From: Bacillota bacterium
Lineage (GTDB): Bacteria; Bacillota; Clostridia; Peptostreptococcales; Anaerovoracaceae
Length of the DNA: 34,101 bases
Reading direction: 5' to 3'
NCBI GenBank assembly: GCA_030526355.1
Contig: JAUNDC010000025.1
Coordinates: 1 to 34,101 of the forward strand
Shown: one piece after another, positions 14,940-23,246 of the stretch
Position numbering within the stretch: the stretch's first letter is position 1
Layout: the number at the start of each line of letters is the position of its first letter
Made by a program: the position numbers and the translations under genes
The notes under the pieces: generated by a model
What the model saw: only the letters and a program-made list of their open reading frames with translations
The model's database searches: none
What the model was told of the DNA's origin: nothing

Positions 14940-17354
14940 ATGGCTAAATTTAAGGCTTTACGGCATACTGCCCTCTACGAGCGACTCTCTAAAGATGATG
15001 AACTTAAAGGTGAATCTAACAGCATTTCCAATCAGAAAAAGTACCTAGAGGACTACGCTCGTAAGAATGGCTTTCAGAACCTAAAGCATTACACAGACGA
15101 TGGTTTCACCGGAACCAACTTCAACAGACCGGGATTTCAGGAGATGATTGCCGATGTTGAGGCAGGCAAAATCGACACGATAATTGTTAAGGACATGAGC
15201 CGATTCGGAAGAAATTATCTTCAGGTCGGTTTCTACACTGAAATGGTATTCCCTCAGAAGAATGTCAGGTTCATTGCAATCAATAACAGTATTGACAGCG
15301 ATAATCCGGTGGACAATGATTTTACCCCATTCTTGAATATCATGAATGAGTGGTATGCGAAGGACACAAGCAACAAGATAAAGGCTGTGTTCAATTCCAG
15401 AATGAGTGAAGGTCTCAGGTGCTCCGGGAGCATACCGTATGGATATAACAGACTTCCGGACGATAAACAGAAGCTTGTAGTTGACCCTGTCGCATCTAAG
15501 GTAGTCAAGCGTATCTTTGACATGGCTTCAGTTGGAACTCCAATATCAGAGATAGCAAGAACACTTGAAGCTGAGAAGGTTCTCATTCCGTCAGCATATA
15601 CAGCGAAGTACCATCCGGAACAGAACAACAACAGGACCTTCAAAGACCCATATAGATGGAGATACGGAACTGTCAGCGACATCATCAATCGCAGAGAGTA
15701 TCTCGGCCACACAGTGCTGAAAAAATCAGAGAGAGCAAACTTCAAGATGAAGAATCGAAAAGCTGTTGCCAAGGAGGATCAGCTGCTGTTTGAAAACACC
15801 CATGAGCCGATAGTATCTCAGGAAGTCTGGGATAAGGCTCAGAAGTTTAGACAGCGTGCAAGAAGCAAGAGAGTGAATCCTGCCGGAACATTTACGGAAG
15901 GACATCTTCTGGGAGGACTCGTCTTCTGTGCTGACTGCGGGAGCAGAATGAGAGCTGCGGTTGGCGGCACTGATAGAGAGCATCCGTATTTCTCGTTCAG
16001 ATGCGGTAAGCACGCATCTGATACAAGGGTATGTTCATCGCATAATATAGGTGAAGTGTCATTAGAGAAGCTGGTGCTGACTACAATACAGAGAATAATG
16101 AGCAGAGTTGAAATTGATGAGAAAGCTTTTGCAGAAGAACTGAAAGAGAAGTATGAGCAGAAGCAGGAAGAGATTCCGGACCGGGAAAAGGCTGCTCTTG
16201 CAAAATGCAGAAAAAGATATGACGAAGTTGACAGTCTTATCAAAGGTCTTTATGAAAACTATGTTGGAGGCATACTTCCCGAAAGACAGTATCATTCTCT
16301 GATGATTCAGTATGACGAGGAGCAGGAAAATTTAGAGAAGGAAATCACTGAGCTTGAGGCTCGTATGGAGATACTAAAACCGGAGCCGGTTCAGCTTCAG
16401 AGGTTTATTGATATTATCAGGAAGTATAAGTATCCTGAGGAGCTTACCGCAGAGATGGTTAATGAACTGATTGATAAAATCATCGTTCATGATTTCTCAG
16501 GGTCAGGAAGCAGCAGAACTCAGAAGGTAGAAATTCATTTCAACTTTGTCGGTGAGATAAACCTCGTATATACCGAAGATGAACTAAAAGCAATTCAGGC
16601 CGAGAAAGAAGCGAAAGAGCTTGCAAAGAAAGAAGCACAAAAGGAACGTGGAAAAGAGTATCGTGCGAGGAAGAAAGCTGAACGCTATGCTGCCAATGAA
16701 GGTCACAAGTTCGCCAAGAAGATATGCGAACAGTGTGGCAAAGAATACTGGCCGAACAGCAGCAAACAGAAGTATTGTTCTTCGGAATGCAAGTATGCAC
16801 ATGACAGAGAGGTCATACTGGCGAAACGCTATGAGGAAAAAGGAGATCACACCTTTACTCAGAAAATCTGTAAAGTGTGCGGTAAACCTTTCTGGCCGTC
16901 CAACGGCAGAGAGGTGATGTGTTCTGAGGAATGCAAGGAGAAGAACAGCAGGGAATACCGTGAGAAGTATACTAAAGAGAATCGTGAAGCCAGAGCTGAA
17001 CAGGAAAAGCAGAAGCGTGAAGAGAAGAAAAAAGCTGCAATGGCAGAGAACGATGGACACCTCTATCCGGCACAGATATGTGAGCAATGCGGCAAGGAAT
17101 ACTGGCCGACAAGACCATCACAGAAGTATTGCTCAAAAGAATGTGGAAGAGCTCATGAGGCTTTCGTCAGAATGAATCGTGATCCGGCAGAGAAAGAAGG
17201 ACATAAGTTCTTCAAGAGGCAATGCGTTGTATGCGGTAAAGAGTTCTGGCCCAGCGGCCCTAATTCAATCTGCTGCTCTGATGAATGCCGAAAGCAGCGA
17301 ATAAGCATTCGAAAAAAAGAGAATTACGATGCTGTGAAGCGAGCTGCTGTGTAG
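14940..17354 (+). CDS. large serine recombinase with four C-terminal zinc-ribbon repeats
   Basis: The 804-residue enzyme has the resolvase-type domain first: catalytic Ser17 in LYERLSKDDE and the arginines of VKDMSRFGRNYLQ. The recombinase domain (residues about 175-290) and a zinc ribbon (CADCGSRMR ... FRCGKHASDTRVC, about 340-370) follow, with the usual coiled coil (about 400-510). This is the TnpX/TndX type that excises and inserts elements through short cores. Unusually, residues about 590-785 hold four copies of C-x2-CGK-x-[YF]WP...C[SC]-x-EC (first Cys at 596, 644, 714 and 762) joined by charged linkers. Relatives normally end near residue 540-560. ATG 14940 is nine bases from AAAGGAG; ATG 14931 is too close. 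Confidence 0.95.
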   Translation: MAKFKALRHTALYERLSKDDELKGESNSISNQKKYLEDYARKNGFQNLKHYTDDGFTGTNFNRPGFQEMIADVEAGKIDTIIVKDMSRFGRNYLQVGFYTEMVFPQKNVRFIAINNSIDSDNPVDNDFTPFLNIMNEWYAKDTSNKIKAVFNSRMSEGLRCSGSIPYGYNRLPDDKQKLVVDPVASKVVKRIFDMASVGTPISEIARTLEAEKVLIPSAYTAKYHPEQNNNRTFKDPYRWRYGTVSDIINRREYLGHTVLKKSERANFKMKNRKAVAKEDQLLFENTHEPIVSQEVWDKAQKFRQRARSKRVNPAGTFTEGHLLGGLVFCADCGSRMRAAVGGTDREHPYFSFRCGKHASDTRVCSSHNIGEVSLEKLVLTTIQRIMSRVEIDEKAFAEELKEKYEQKQEEIPDREKAALAKCRKRYDEVDSLIKGLYENYVGGILPERQYHSLMIQYDEEQENLEKEITELEARMEILKPEPVQLQRFIDIIRKYKYPEELTAEMVNELIDKIIVHDFSGSGSSRTQKVEIHFNFVGEINLVYTEDELKAIQAEKEAKELAKKEAQKERGKEYRARKKAERYAANEGHKFAKKICEQCGKEYWPNSSKQKYCSSECKYAHDREVILAKRYEEKGDHTFTQKICKVCGKPFWPSNGREVMCSEECKEKNSREYREKYTKENREARAEQEKQKREEKKKAAMAENDGHLYPAQICEQCGKEYWPTRPSQKYCSKECGRAHEAFVRMNRDPAEKEGHKFFKRQCVVCGKEFWPSGPNSICCSDECRKQRISIRKKENYDAVKRAAV

Positions 17355-17418
17355 ATAGTTGCCCGCTTCTTTTTTAAGAGAGGCTCTCCGGAGCCTCAAA
17401 GTACATAAGGAGGTTACG

Positions 17419-17556
17419 ATGAAAAGAAAGTTTAAATTCGATGATTATGAGGTAAATATTATTATTAAGGCGTTAATTGAGCTGAGAAATCAGCTAATTG
17501 CGGAAGGAAGATATACAGACGCAGTGGACGAAATAATTCTAAAATTGGTCCCGTGA
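17419..17556 (+). CDS. small IME protein, 45 aa, paralogue of the ICE 63-aa protein
   Basis: ATG 17419 follows AAGGAGG (17407-17413) and reads MKRKFKFDDYEVNIIIKALI, then ELRNQLIAEGRYTDAVDEI. It shares its core with the 14196-14387 product. It lies just after the recombinase behind a GAGGCTC-TCCG-GAGCCTC hairpin (about 17383-17400) and ends before the AT-rich restriction-modification island. I do not know its function. Confidence 0.7.
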   Translation: MKRKFKFDDYEVNIIIKALIELRNQLIAEGRYTDAVDEIILKLVP

Positions 17557-17591
17557 TATTTTAATTTATAGGGTTTCAAAATCAAAATATA

Positions 17592-17600
17592 TGGTATAAT
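17592..17600 (+). promoter_or_regulatory. extended -10 promoter of the methyltransferase
   Basis: TGGTATAAT (17592-17600) is an extended -10 box, with only a weak -35 (TTTCAA, 17574-17579). It lies 38 bases before the methyltransferase start in an AT-rich gap. Such a promoter would let the methylase be made without the element's other transcripts. Confidence 0.5.
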
Positions 17601-17637
17601 GTTATAGGTATAAGTTTAAGTGAGAAAGAGGGAAAAA

Positions 17638-19101
17638 ATGTCCGGTGGTAAGCGGCTTAATGCAGGGAGAAAAGCTATTTCAGAAAAAGACAAAAGAAGT
17701 GGCTATAAAGTATATCTTACAAATAGACAAAAGAATGAAATTGAAAGATTTGGAACAGGAAACTCGTTTTCCGAAAAGTGTTCAAATCTAATTAATGAAG
17801 CCATTGATGATTGCAAAAGTAGCGATACAATTCGTGTAATTGATTTATTTGCTGGAATGGGTGGGATTCGCTTAGGCTTTGAAAATGGAATGCGAACTAA
17901 TGGCTACAGAACAAAGTGCGTTTTTTCATCAGAAATAAAGAAGTATGCTATTGATGTTTATAAAGCTTACTTTGGAGATGAAAAAGTATATGGCGATATT
18001 ACTGAGATTAGTACATCCTCTATTCCGGATTTTGACTTTTTATTGGCTGGCTTTCCGTGTCAACCTTTCAGCTCCGCAGGCAATAGACTTGGATTTTCCG
18101 ATACAAGGGGGACGCTATTTTTTGAAATTGAAAGAATATTAAAAGATAAAATTGAATCAGGACATCCGGCAATGGGGTTTTTACTTGAAAATGTGGAAGG
18201 ATTAATAAACCATGACAATGGTAATACGCTATCTGTGATAATAAACCACCTACAAGCTTTGGGCTATAAAGTCAATTATAAATTACTAGATTCACAGAAT
18301 TTTGGTCTGGCACAGAGTAGAAAACGTGTTTATATAGTCGGAATGTTAGATTCTAAAGTTAATCTAGATGGATTTAATGAAAAAAAAGCTGTATTAGGGA
18401 GTGTGCTAGAAAAAGGACTACCGACAATAAATAGTGATTTTACACGGCATTTGTTTAAACACTATACTCCAGAGGAAGTAGTTGGGAAATCAATAAAAGA
18501 TAAAAGGGGTGGAGATAATAATATTCATTCATGGGATATTGGACTAAAAGGAGAAGTAACCGACGATGAAAAAGTTCTTCTAAATAAATTGCTCAAGGAA
18601 CGTAGGAAGAAAAAATGGGCTGAAGAGATAGGTATTAAATGGATGGATGGTATGCCATTAACAGAAGAACAGATTAAAACTTTTGCTGATTTTGATAATC
18701 TTAGAGAAATGTTAGATGATTTAGAGGAAAAAGGGTATTTAACTTTTGAGCATCCTAAAGAGCAAATTAACGGAAGACGAGTTCCTGATGAATCCAAGCC
18801 AAAAGGGTATAATATTGTATCCGGCAAATTATCTTTTGAATTCTCAAAAATTCTTGACCCTCGTGAACTTGCGCCAACACTAGTTGCAATGGACGTTAGT
18901 AAATTGGGTATAGTAGATGGGGATGGCTTAAGAAAACTATCTGTAAAAGAAGGACAACTCTTGTGTGGATATCCAAGGGAATATGATCTTTCTATTATAA
19001 AAGAGGCAGAGGCTTTTGATTTATTGGGTAATACAGTATGTGTTCCTGTTATTAGTGCGATTGCTGAGAGAATAGGAAAAGAATTAAGGAGGCATCAATA
19101 A
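17638..19101 (+). CDS. DNA cytosine-5 methyltransferase with N-terminal DNA-binding extension
   Basis: The C5-methyltransferase motifs appear in order: I (VIDLFAGMGGIRLGFE), IV (AGFPCQPFSSAGNR, with catalytic Cys), VI (LLENVEGL), VIII (QSRKRVYIVG) and X (LLGNTVCVPVI), with a target-recognition region about residues 260-400. The first 60 residues (GGKRLNAGRKAISEKD, then LTNRQKNEIERF) come before motif I and resemble a small ribbon-helix-helix or HTH module; some such methylases repress their own gene. It is paired with the endonuclease whose ATG follows the stop directly. The gene is clearly more AT-rich than the recombinase and relaxase genes around it. ATG 17638 is preceded by AGAGGG; GTG 17620 is less likely. 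Confidence 0.93.
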   Translation: MSGGKRLNAGRKAISEKDKRSGYKVYLTNRQKNEIERFGTGNSFSEKCSNLINEAIDDCKSSDTIRVIDLFAGMGGIRLGFENGMRTNGYRTKCVFSSEIKKYAIDVYKAYFGDEKVYGDITEISTSSIPDFDFLLAGFPCQPFSSAGNRLGFSDTRGTLFFEIERILKDKIESGHPAMGFLLENVEGLINHDNGNTLSVIINHLQALGYKVNYKLLDSQNFGLAQSRKRVYIVGMLDSKVNLDGFNEKKAVLGSVLEKGLPTINSDFTRHLFKHYTPEEVVGKSIKDKRGGDNNIHSWDIGLKGEVTDDEKVLLNKLLKERRKKKWAEEIGIKWMDGMPLTEEQIKTFADFDNLREMLDDLEEKGYLTFEHPKEQINGRRVPDESKPKGYNIVSGKLSFEFSKILDPRELAPTLVAMDVSKLGIVDGDGLRKLSVKEGQLLCGYPREYDLSIIKEAEAFDLLGNTVCVPVISAIAERIGKELRRHQ

Positions 19102-20076
19102 ATGAGACTCACAGGGCAAGAAGTCTATGACAGATTAATAAATGACGAGCGCATTCTTGAAATTCAAGGACAGATAAGGTTCTATTTAGGGGATGTTAGC
19201 ATAATTGTAAAACAAAGGGATGTTGTTGGAAATATTATGCAAGAATGGCTTCAAGGATGGTTAGACAACAATGGAATAGAGTATGCTCCAAGTGAGAATT
19301 CACAAATGCCCCCAGACTTCTTCTTAAATCCAGATGATAAGACAAAAGATCTTCTTGAAGTGAAAGCCTTTAATAGAAATGCAGGGCCAGGATTCGATAT
19401 TGCAGATTTCAGGATGTACCAAGGCGAGATTATCGATAAGCCATATATGCTAAACGTTGATTATCTTATATTTGGGTATGATATGAGCGATGATGGAATC
19501 GTAACAATAAAAGATGTTTGGATAAAGAAAGTATGGGAAATAACAAGACGAATGGAGGAATGGCCAATTAACCTCCAGATAAAGGAAGGTCATGTCCATA
19601 AAATAAGACCAGGCGTTTGGTATTCGAATGACACAAATAGAAATGATTATTCAATTTTTAGATCCATGGAGGATTTTATTTCTGCCATGGAAGAAACTGT
19701 CTATCAAAACGATGAAACTCGAAGAGAAGCAGCGCAATGGAAAAGGCGATTCCTTTCAAATTATCAAGACTATTATGGAGAAGTATTAGATATACCTAGG
19801 TGGTATGAAATAGCTGATTCATATGACCTTAAAACTCAGCGAAAGATAGAAAAAGCACAAGAAAAGAAGCAAAAGGCTGAGGATATATATAGCAGATTAC
19901 TTGAAAGAGAACAGCAAACTTCATTAAAGCTTGAGGAGGCTAGACTTCGAGGTAATACATCGAGTATCTTGAAGGAAGAAGAACGTTTAGAAAAAATCAA
20001 ATCTAAGATTGAAACTCAATCGACAAAGGTATCCGAAGCTGTTGAAAAATATGAAGCACTAGTAAATAGACGATAA
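19102..20076 (+). CDS. type II restriction endonuclease, NgoBV/NlaIV-like (tentative)
   Basis: It follows the methyltransferase with no gap, behind AAGGAGG (19087-19093). The first half has a PD-(D/E)xK-type core: Pro-Pro-Asp in MPPDFFLNPDD and Glu-Val-Lys in KDLLEVKAFNRN. The start (RLTGQEVYDRL ... VKQRDVVGNIMQEWLQGWLD) recalls the NgoBV/NlaIV family, which cuts GGNNCC; that identification is from memory and not checked. The C-terminal third (residues about 245-320) is a long charged coiled coil (EKAQEKKQKAEDIYSRLLER), less usual for such enzymes. Its function as partner of the methylase is likely from context. The AT-rich composition matches the methylase gene. Confidence 0.75.
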   Translation: MRLTGQEVYDRLINDERILEIQGQIRFYLGDVSIIVKQRDVVGNIMQEWLQGWLDNNGIEYAPSENSQMPPDFFLNPDDKTKDLLEVKAFNRNAGPGFDIADFRMYQGEIIDKPYMLNVDYLIFGYDMSDDGIVTIKDVWIKKVWEITRRMEEWPINLQIKEGHVHKIRPGVWYSNDTNRNDYSIFRSMEDFISAMEETVYQNDETRREAAQWKRRFLSNYQDYYGEVLDIPRWYEIADSYDLKTQRKIEKAQEKKQKAEDIYSRLLEREQQTSLKLEEARLRGNTSSILKEEERLEKIKSKIETQSTKVSEAVEKYEALVNRR

Positions 20077-20102
20077 CCAATCGAGAGAAAGTTATATACA
20101 TA

Positions 20103-20144
20103 GGCCGTCCGGCTTTCAATTCAGAAAGTCTGGCGGTCTTTTTT
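20103..20144 (+). terminator. terminator after the restriction gene and leader of the ATPase gene
   Basis: GGCCGTCCGGCTTTC (20103-20117) pairs with GAAAGTCTGGCGGTC (20124-20138) with few G-T or mismatched pairs, then six Ts follow. GGAAAGGAGG of the next gene begins about eight bases beyond. Confidence 0.8.
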
Positions 20145-20167
20145 AGTTCCAGGAAAGGAGGTTTTGT

Positions 20168-21151
20168 ATGGAACAGAATTTTGAAAAGCTGAGAATCATT
20201 GCAGGCTCTGAGATTGAGCCAAGGGAAGTTGAGTGGCTCTGGTATCCGTATATACCTTACGGGAAAGTAACAATGATTCAGGGAGATCCCGGCGAAGGCA
20301 AGAGCACTTTCGTGCTGAATCTTGCAGCAATGCTTACAACAGGCACACCTCTTCCCTTCTCCGTAGGTGAGTACGAACCAATGAATGTCATCTATCAGAA
20401 CACAGAAGATGACCCGGAAGATACGGTTGTCCCCCGCTTTATGAATGCAGGCGGAGATCTCAATCGTATTTTTTTTATTGATGAAAGTGATGCGGCACTA
20501 AGCTTTGCCGATGAAAGAATCGGAGAAACTATCCGAAGAACAGGCGCAAAGCTCATCATCTTTGATCCTCTCACTTCATATATCGGTGATGATATTTCAA
20601 TCAACCTCGCCAACGAAGTGAGGTCGAGAATGAACTATCTCATTGATGCTGCGAAGGAAACCGGGTGTGCTGTTGTGATTGTAGGACACATGAACAAGAT
20701 GTCAGGAGCAAAGGCACTGTATCGTTCTCTTGGCTCCATTGATGTTGTTGGTTCAGCAAGAAGCTGTCTTCTTATCGGTTCGCCACCTGATGATCCGAGC
20801 AAAAGAATCATGGCTGTGCAGAAATGTAACCTTGCGGAGAAGGGAAAAGCAATAGAGTTTAGTATTGATTCCGGCAAAGTTACTTTTCTCCGTCAGGTAG
20901 ATGTGACAGCGGATGAACTTGTGAATGCTTTCTCTTCCGCAGGTAAAAGAACAAATACCAAGCTAGAGAAAGCAAAAGAAGTTTTGGTCAGGATGCTGAC
21001 AGACGGACCGAAACTGCAGCGTGACGTTATGGCTGAGATGACATCTCTTGGCATCAGTAAACGTACCGCTGCCGATGCTAAAGGTGAACTGGGAGTCGTA
21101 TCCAGGAAGATAAAGGACGCCTGGATATGGGAACTACCGGAGAAGCTTTAG
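20168..21151 (+). CDS. RepA-like AAA/RecA-fold ATPase of the mobilizable element
   Basis: Walker A is GDPGEGKSTFVLNLAAML (residue about 38 on) and Walker B is KLIIFDPLTSYIG, with a sensor-like segment VVIVGHMNKMSGAKALYRSL. This is the RepA/AAA_25 hexameric helicase type found next to MobV relaxases and in Clostridia elements. It may unwind the circular form after excision or support replication of the transferred strand. The C-terminal 80 residues look like a winged helix (LVRMLTDGPKLQRDVMAEMT). AAAGGAGG (20154-20161) precedes the ATG at 20168. A non-coding oriT region follows. Confidence 0.85.
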   Translation: MEQNFEKLRIIAGSEIEPREVEWLWYPYIPYGKVTMIQGDPGEGKSTFVLNLAAMLTTGTPLPFSVGEYEPMNVIYQNTEDDPEDTVVPRFMNAGGDLNRIFFIDESDAALSFADERIGETIRRTGAKLIIFDPLTSYIGDDISINLANEVRSRMNYLIDAAKETGCAVVIVGHMNKMSGAKALYRSLGSIDVVGSARSCLLIGSPPDDPSKRIMAVQKCNLAEKGKAIEFSIDSGKVTFLRQVDVTADELVNAFSSAGKRTNTKLEKAKEVLVRMLTDGPKLQRDVMAEMTSLGISKRTAADAKGELGVVSRKIKDAWIWELPEKL

Positions 21152-21177
21152 CAACAGGGTAAGAACGCAACAATTTC

Positions 21178-21500
21178 TAGTGACACCGCTAAAGGTGACA
21201 CGATGATGCTGCGGACTTGACCTGAAAGGGGGTCAAGGGGTACTCCCCTTGCGAGCGACCTATGCAATAGGTGTAGTGAGTTACTCATATGGGATGCAGA
21301 AGCGGCTTTGCGAGGGTTTCAGTGGAAACCTCTCGCTTAGTCGCTTCTTTTGATATGAGAGGCAAGGATGCAGAATCTCTTGCTCATCCGGCATCCCTTA
21401 TGAGTACAGCAGGTTAGCCCGAAGGGACCGGCATTGAGTGAAGAATGCAAGAGACTCTGCTTTAAGGGTGTCAATGTGAATTGTTGCGTTCTTCCTCTCA
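21178..21500 (+). other. candidate oriT of the mobilizable element
   Basis: No gene is visible in this gap. Structures in order: GTGACAC direct repeats (about 21180 and 21195); the CAAGGGG-TACT-CCCCTTG hairpin (about 21234-21251); ACCTAT-GCA-ATAGGT (21258-21272), then directly TAGTGAGTTA (21274-21283). The last piece resembles the TAGTGnG/TTA nick region of MOBV plasmids such as pMV158, where a hairpin sits against the nick. A further long stem GCGAGGGTTTC/GAAACCTCTCGC lies near 21311-21340. The MOBV relaxase starts downstream at 21523. Confidence 0.6.
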
Positions 21501-21522
21501 ATGCAGAAAGGAGCGAAATGAA

Positions 21523-22500
21523 ATGGCAAACTATACGATACTGAGAATTGAAAAGAGAAAGCTTAATGCGGTCACCAGGATATGCAATCATCATGAGCGA
21601 CTGAAAGAGCAGTACAAGAGCAATCCTGACATTGATTCCGAGAGAACACATCTCAACTATCATCTGTACGAACCGAAGGAAAGATATAGAGCAGCTGTCC
21701 TTGGAAGAATCGAAGAGGCAGGAGCAAAGCGAAGAAAGGACAGCGTTGTTCTTCAGGATTCGATTGTAACTGCATCACCTGACTGGATAAACAATTTAAG
21801 TCAGCAGGAACAGAGAGAGTTCTTCGAAAGAGCATATGACTTTTTCACAAAGACCTTCGGAGAAGAGAACATGATCTCTGCCGTTGTTCACATGGACGAA
21901 ACCAATCCGCACATGCATGTCTGTTTTGTTCCCATAACAAAAGACAACAGACTTTCATCAAAGGATATCATCGGAGGACCCAGAGGACTGGTTAAGCTGC
22001 AGGACGATTTCTATTCTCACATGCATGAGAGGTTTCCTGATTTAAGCAGAGGTCTTTCAAGAAAGATTACTCAGCGCAAGCATATCCCGACAGAGTTCTA
22101 CAAGAATGCTGACAACCTGATGTCACATTACGAAGAGATTGTAAATGCAATTAATGATATCGGAGTGTTTAGGAACGGAGAGAAAAGAGAAGCAGCTATC
22201 ACTCTTCTTGGTCGGTATGCTCCTGAGATGGCGCAGATGAACAGACAGCTCAAGATGACGGACAACTATGTTACAAGACTTGAGAATGCGATAACCGATT
22301 ACAAGAAGTCTAATGCAAACAAGAACGATATCATCTACGACCAGAGAGAAGAGATTGAGCAGCTGAAAGACAAGGTAAGCGAACTTAATTTCAATCAGAG
22401 GAAGCTACAGAGAGTAATTGATAAGATACCGCCGGATGTTATGGAGCAGATGAAAAAAGATGAGAGGGCAAGACGAAGATCAGAAAGAGAGGAACGCTGA
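21523..22500 (+). CDS. MOBV relaxase (Mob/Pre family)
   Basis: The catalytic metal motif is AVVHMDETNPHMHVCFVPIT, the hallmark HxDExxPHxH of MobV/Pre enzymes, and the start NYTILRIEKRKLNAVTRICN holds the conserved N-terminal strand. Residues about 160-200 (KLQDDFYSHMHERFPDLSRG) continue the family pattern. The tail is coiled coil (residues about 255-325). MOBV relaxases nick oriT and let the element travel through another element's channel. The start ATG 21523 is nine bases from AAAGGAG (21507-21513); the longer frame from 21481 lacks one. At 325 residues it is shorter than pMV158 MobM (494) but looks functional. Confidence 0.93.
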   Translation: MANYTILRIEKRKLNAVTRICNHHERLKEQYKSNPDIDSERTHLNYHLYEPKERYRAAVLGRIEEAGAKRRKDSVVLQDSIVTASPDWINNLSQQEQREFFERAYDFFTKTFGEENMISAVVHMDETNPHMHVCFVPITKDNRLSSKDIIGGPRGLVKLQDDFYSHMHERFPDLSRGLSRKITQRKHIPTEFYKNADNLMSHYEEIVNAINDIGVFRNGEKREAAITLLGRYAPEMAQMNRQLKMTDNYVTRLENAITDYKKSNANKNDIIYDQREEIEQLKDKVSELNFNQRKLQRVIDKIPPDVMEQMKKDERARRRSEREER

Positions 22501-22733
22501 TGAAGAATGTGCAGATACCTCTTACGCTTTTCCTCGAGCTTTATGGTTATGTCGTGCTTGGTAACTATCAGTTTCATGATGATATCGTCAGGCAGCTTGA
22601 GGACAAGCACCGGAAAGTCTACAATCATCTTCTCTATTCAACCAGTAAGACAGCAAAGTCCGAAGAGGAACGAGAAGAAGCAAGACAAAAGTATCTTGAT
22701 GAAGTTGGAATGAAGAACCCTTACAGATACTGA
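22500..22733 (+). CDS. small accessory protein after the MOBV relaxase, 77 aa
   Basis: Its ATG overlaps the relaxase stop by one base (TGATG), so it is coupled to it. The product (KNVQIPLTLFLELYGYVVLG ... EEEREEARQKYLDEVG) is the short helical protein often seen just behind Mob genes in Clostridia elements, sometimes labelled complexin-2 in databases by mistake. It has no membrane segment. A role in relaxosome regulation is possible but only inferred. A perfect hairpin lies behind it. Confidence 0.72.
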   Translation: MKNVQIPLTLFLELYGYVVLGNYQFHDDIVRQLEDKHRKVYNHLLYSTSKTAKSEEEREEARQKYLDEVGMKNPYRY

Positions 22734-22750
22734 CTCGTTATCAGATTATG

Positions 22751-22773
22751 ACAGCTGTGTGCCACACAGCTGT
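22751..22773 (+). terminator. perfect hairpin between mob accessory gene and ydbC-like gene
   Basis: ACAGCTGTGT and ACACAGCTGT form a 10-bp perfect stem with a GCC loop. The T tract behind it is broken (TAATTTCTT), so it may be a weak terminator or an RNA-stability element within the operon. Confidence 0.5.
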
Positions 22774-22805
22774 TAATTTCTTATACAGAAAGAGAGGCAA
22801 ATTAA

Positions 22806-23030
22806 ATGACAGACAAGAACTATGAAATACTAGAGCATATCGCAGTGCTCAGCGAGAATGCAAGCGGATGGAAAAAGGAACTTACTCTAACCAAGTGGTT
22901 CGATAATGAACCCAAGTATGATATCCGTGACTGGAGCAGCGACTATAGCAAGTGCGGCAAAGGCATCACGCTTAGTAATGAAGAGATGAATGTGTTTATG
23001 GAATGTAAGTCAAAACTTGAAGAATTGTAA
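22806..23030 (+). CDS. PC4/YdbC-like single-stranded DNA-binding protein
   Basis: The 74-residue protein has the PC4-type pattern: KKELTLTKWFDNEPKYDIRD, then W plus a basic/glycine turn (KCGKGITLSNEEMNVF). YdbC-like proteins bind single-stranded DNA and are common in Clostridia ICEs and their satellites, where they may coat transferred DNA. AGAGAGG precedes the start. It is the last clear mobilization gene before the surface-protein cargo. Confidence 0.75.
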   Translation: MTDKNYEILEHIAVLSENASGWKKELTLTKWFDNEPKYDIRDWSSDYSKCGKGITLSNEEMNVFMECKSKLEEL

Positions 23031-23038
23031 AGATAAAA

Positions 23039-23055
23039 GGCACCGAAAAGGTGCC
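23039..23055 (+). terminator. GGCACC hairpin after the ydbC-like gene
   Basis: GGCACC-GAAAA-GGTGCC starts nine bases past the stop. No clean T tract follows, so termination would be weak. Confidence 0.4.
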
Positions 23056-23132
23056 GTACATTATATCGTTTTATCTTGAAGAAGAGATGCAAATATGGTA
23101 TATTGGTAAGGTAACCATGGTGTTTGGTGATG

Positions 23133-23163
23133 AGCTGGAACTGCAAAGACTGCAGTTCCAGCT
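23133..23163 (+). other. 13-bp perfect hairpin upstream of the surface gene
   Basis: AGCTGGAACTGCA and its exact complement are separated by AAGAC. It lies about 85 bases upstream of the GLUG protein gene. It could be a leader structure, a protein-binding cruciform or a remnant element end; no T tract is present. Confidence 0.45.
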
Positions 23164-23246
23164 ATTATACTATTAATTGAAAATGCAGCCGGAAGAGTAA
23201 AGCCGGCATGAGAATACGAAACTTCAAAATGAAACGAGGGAAGAAA

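Noticed and set aside
14338..15048. A complete 236-aa protein including 15 residues before ATG 14377 and 60 after the junction
   Set aside because: The tail is read from element DNA that overlaps the recombinase start; only 163 codons belong to VirD4.
15254..16295. Minus-strand frames opposite the recombinase
   Set aside because: They are shadows of the recombinase codon pattern without start signals or recognisable domains.
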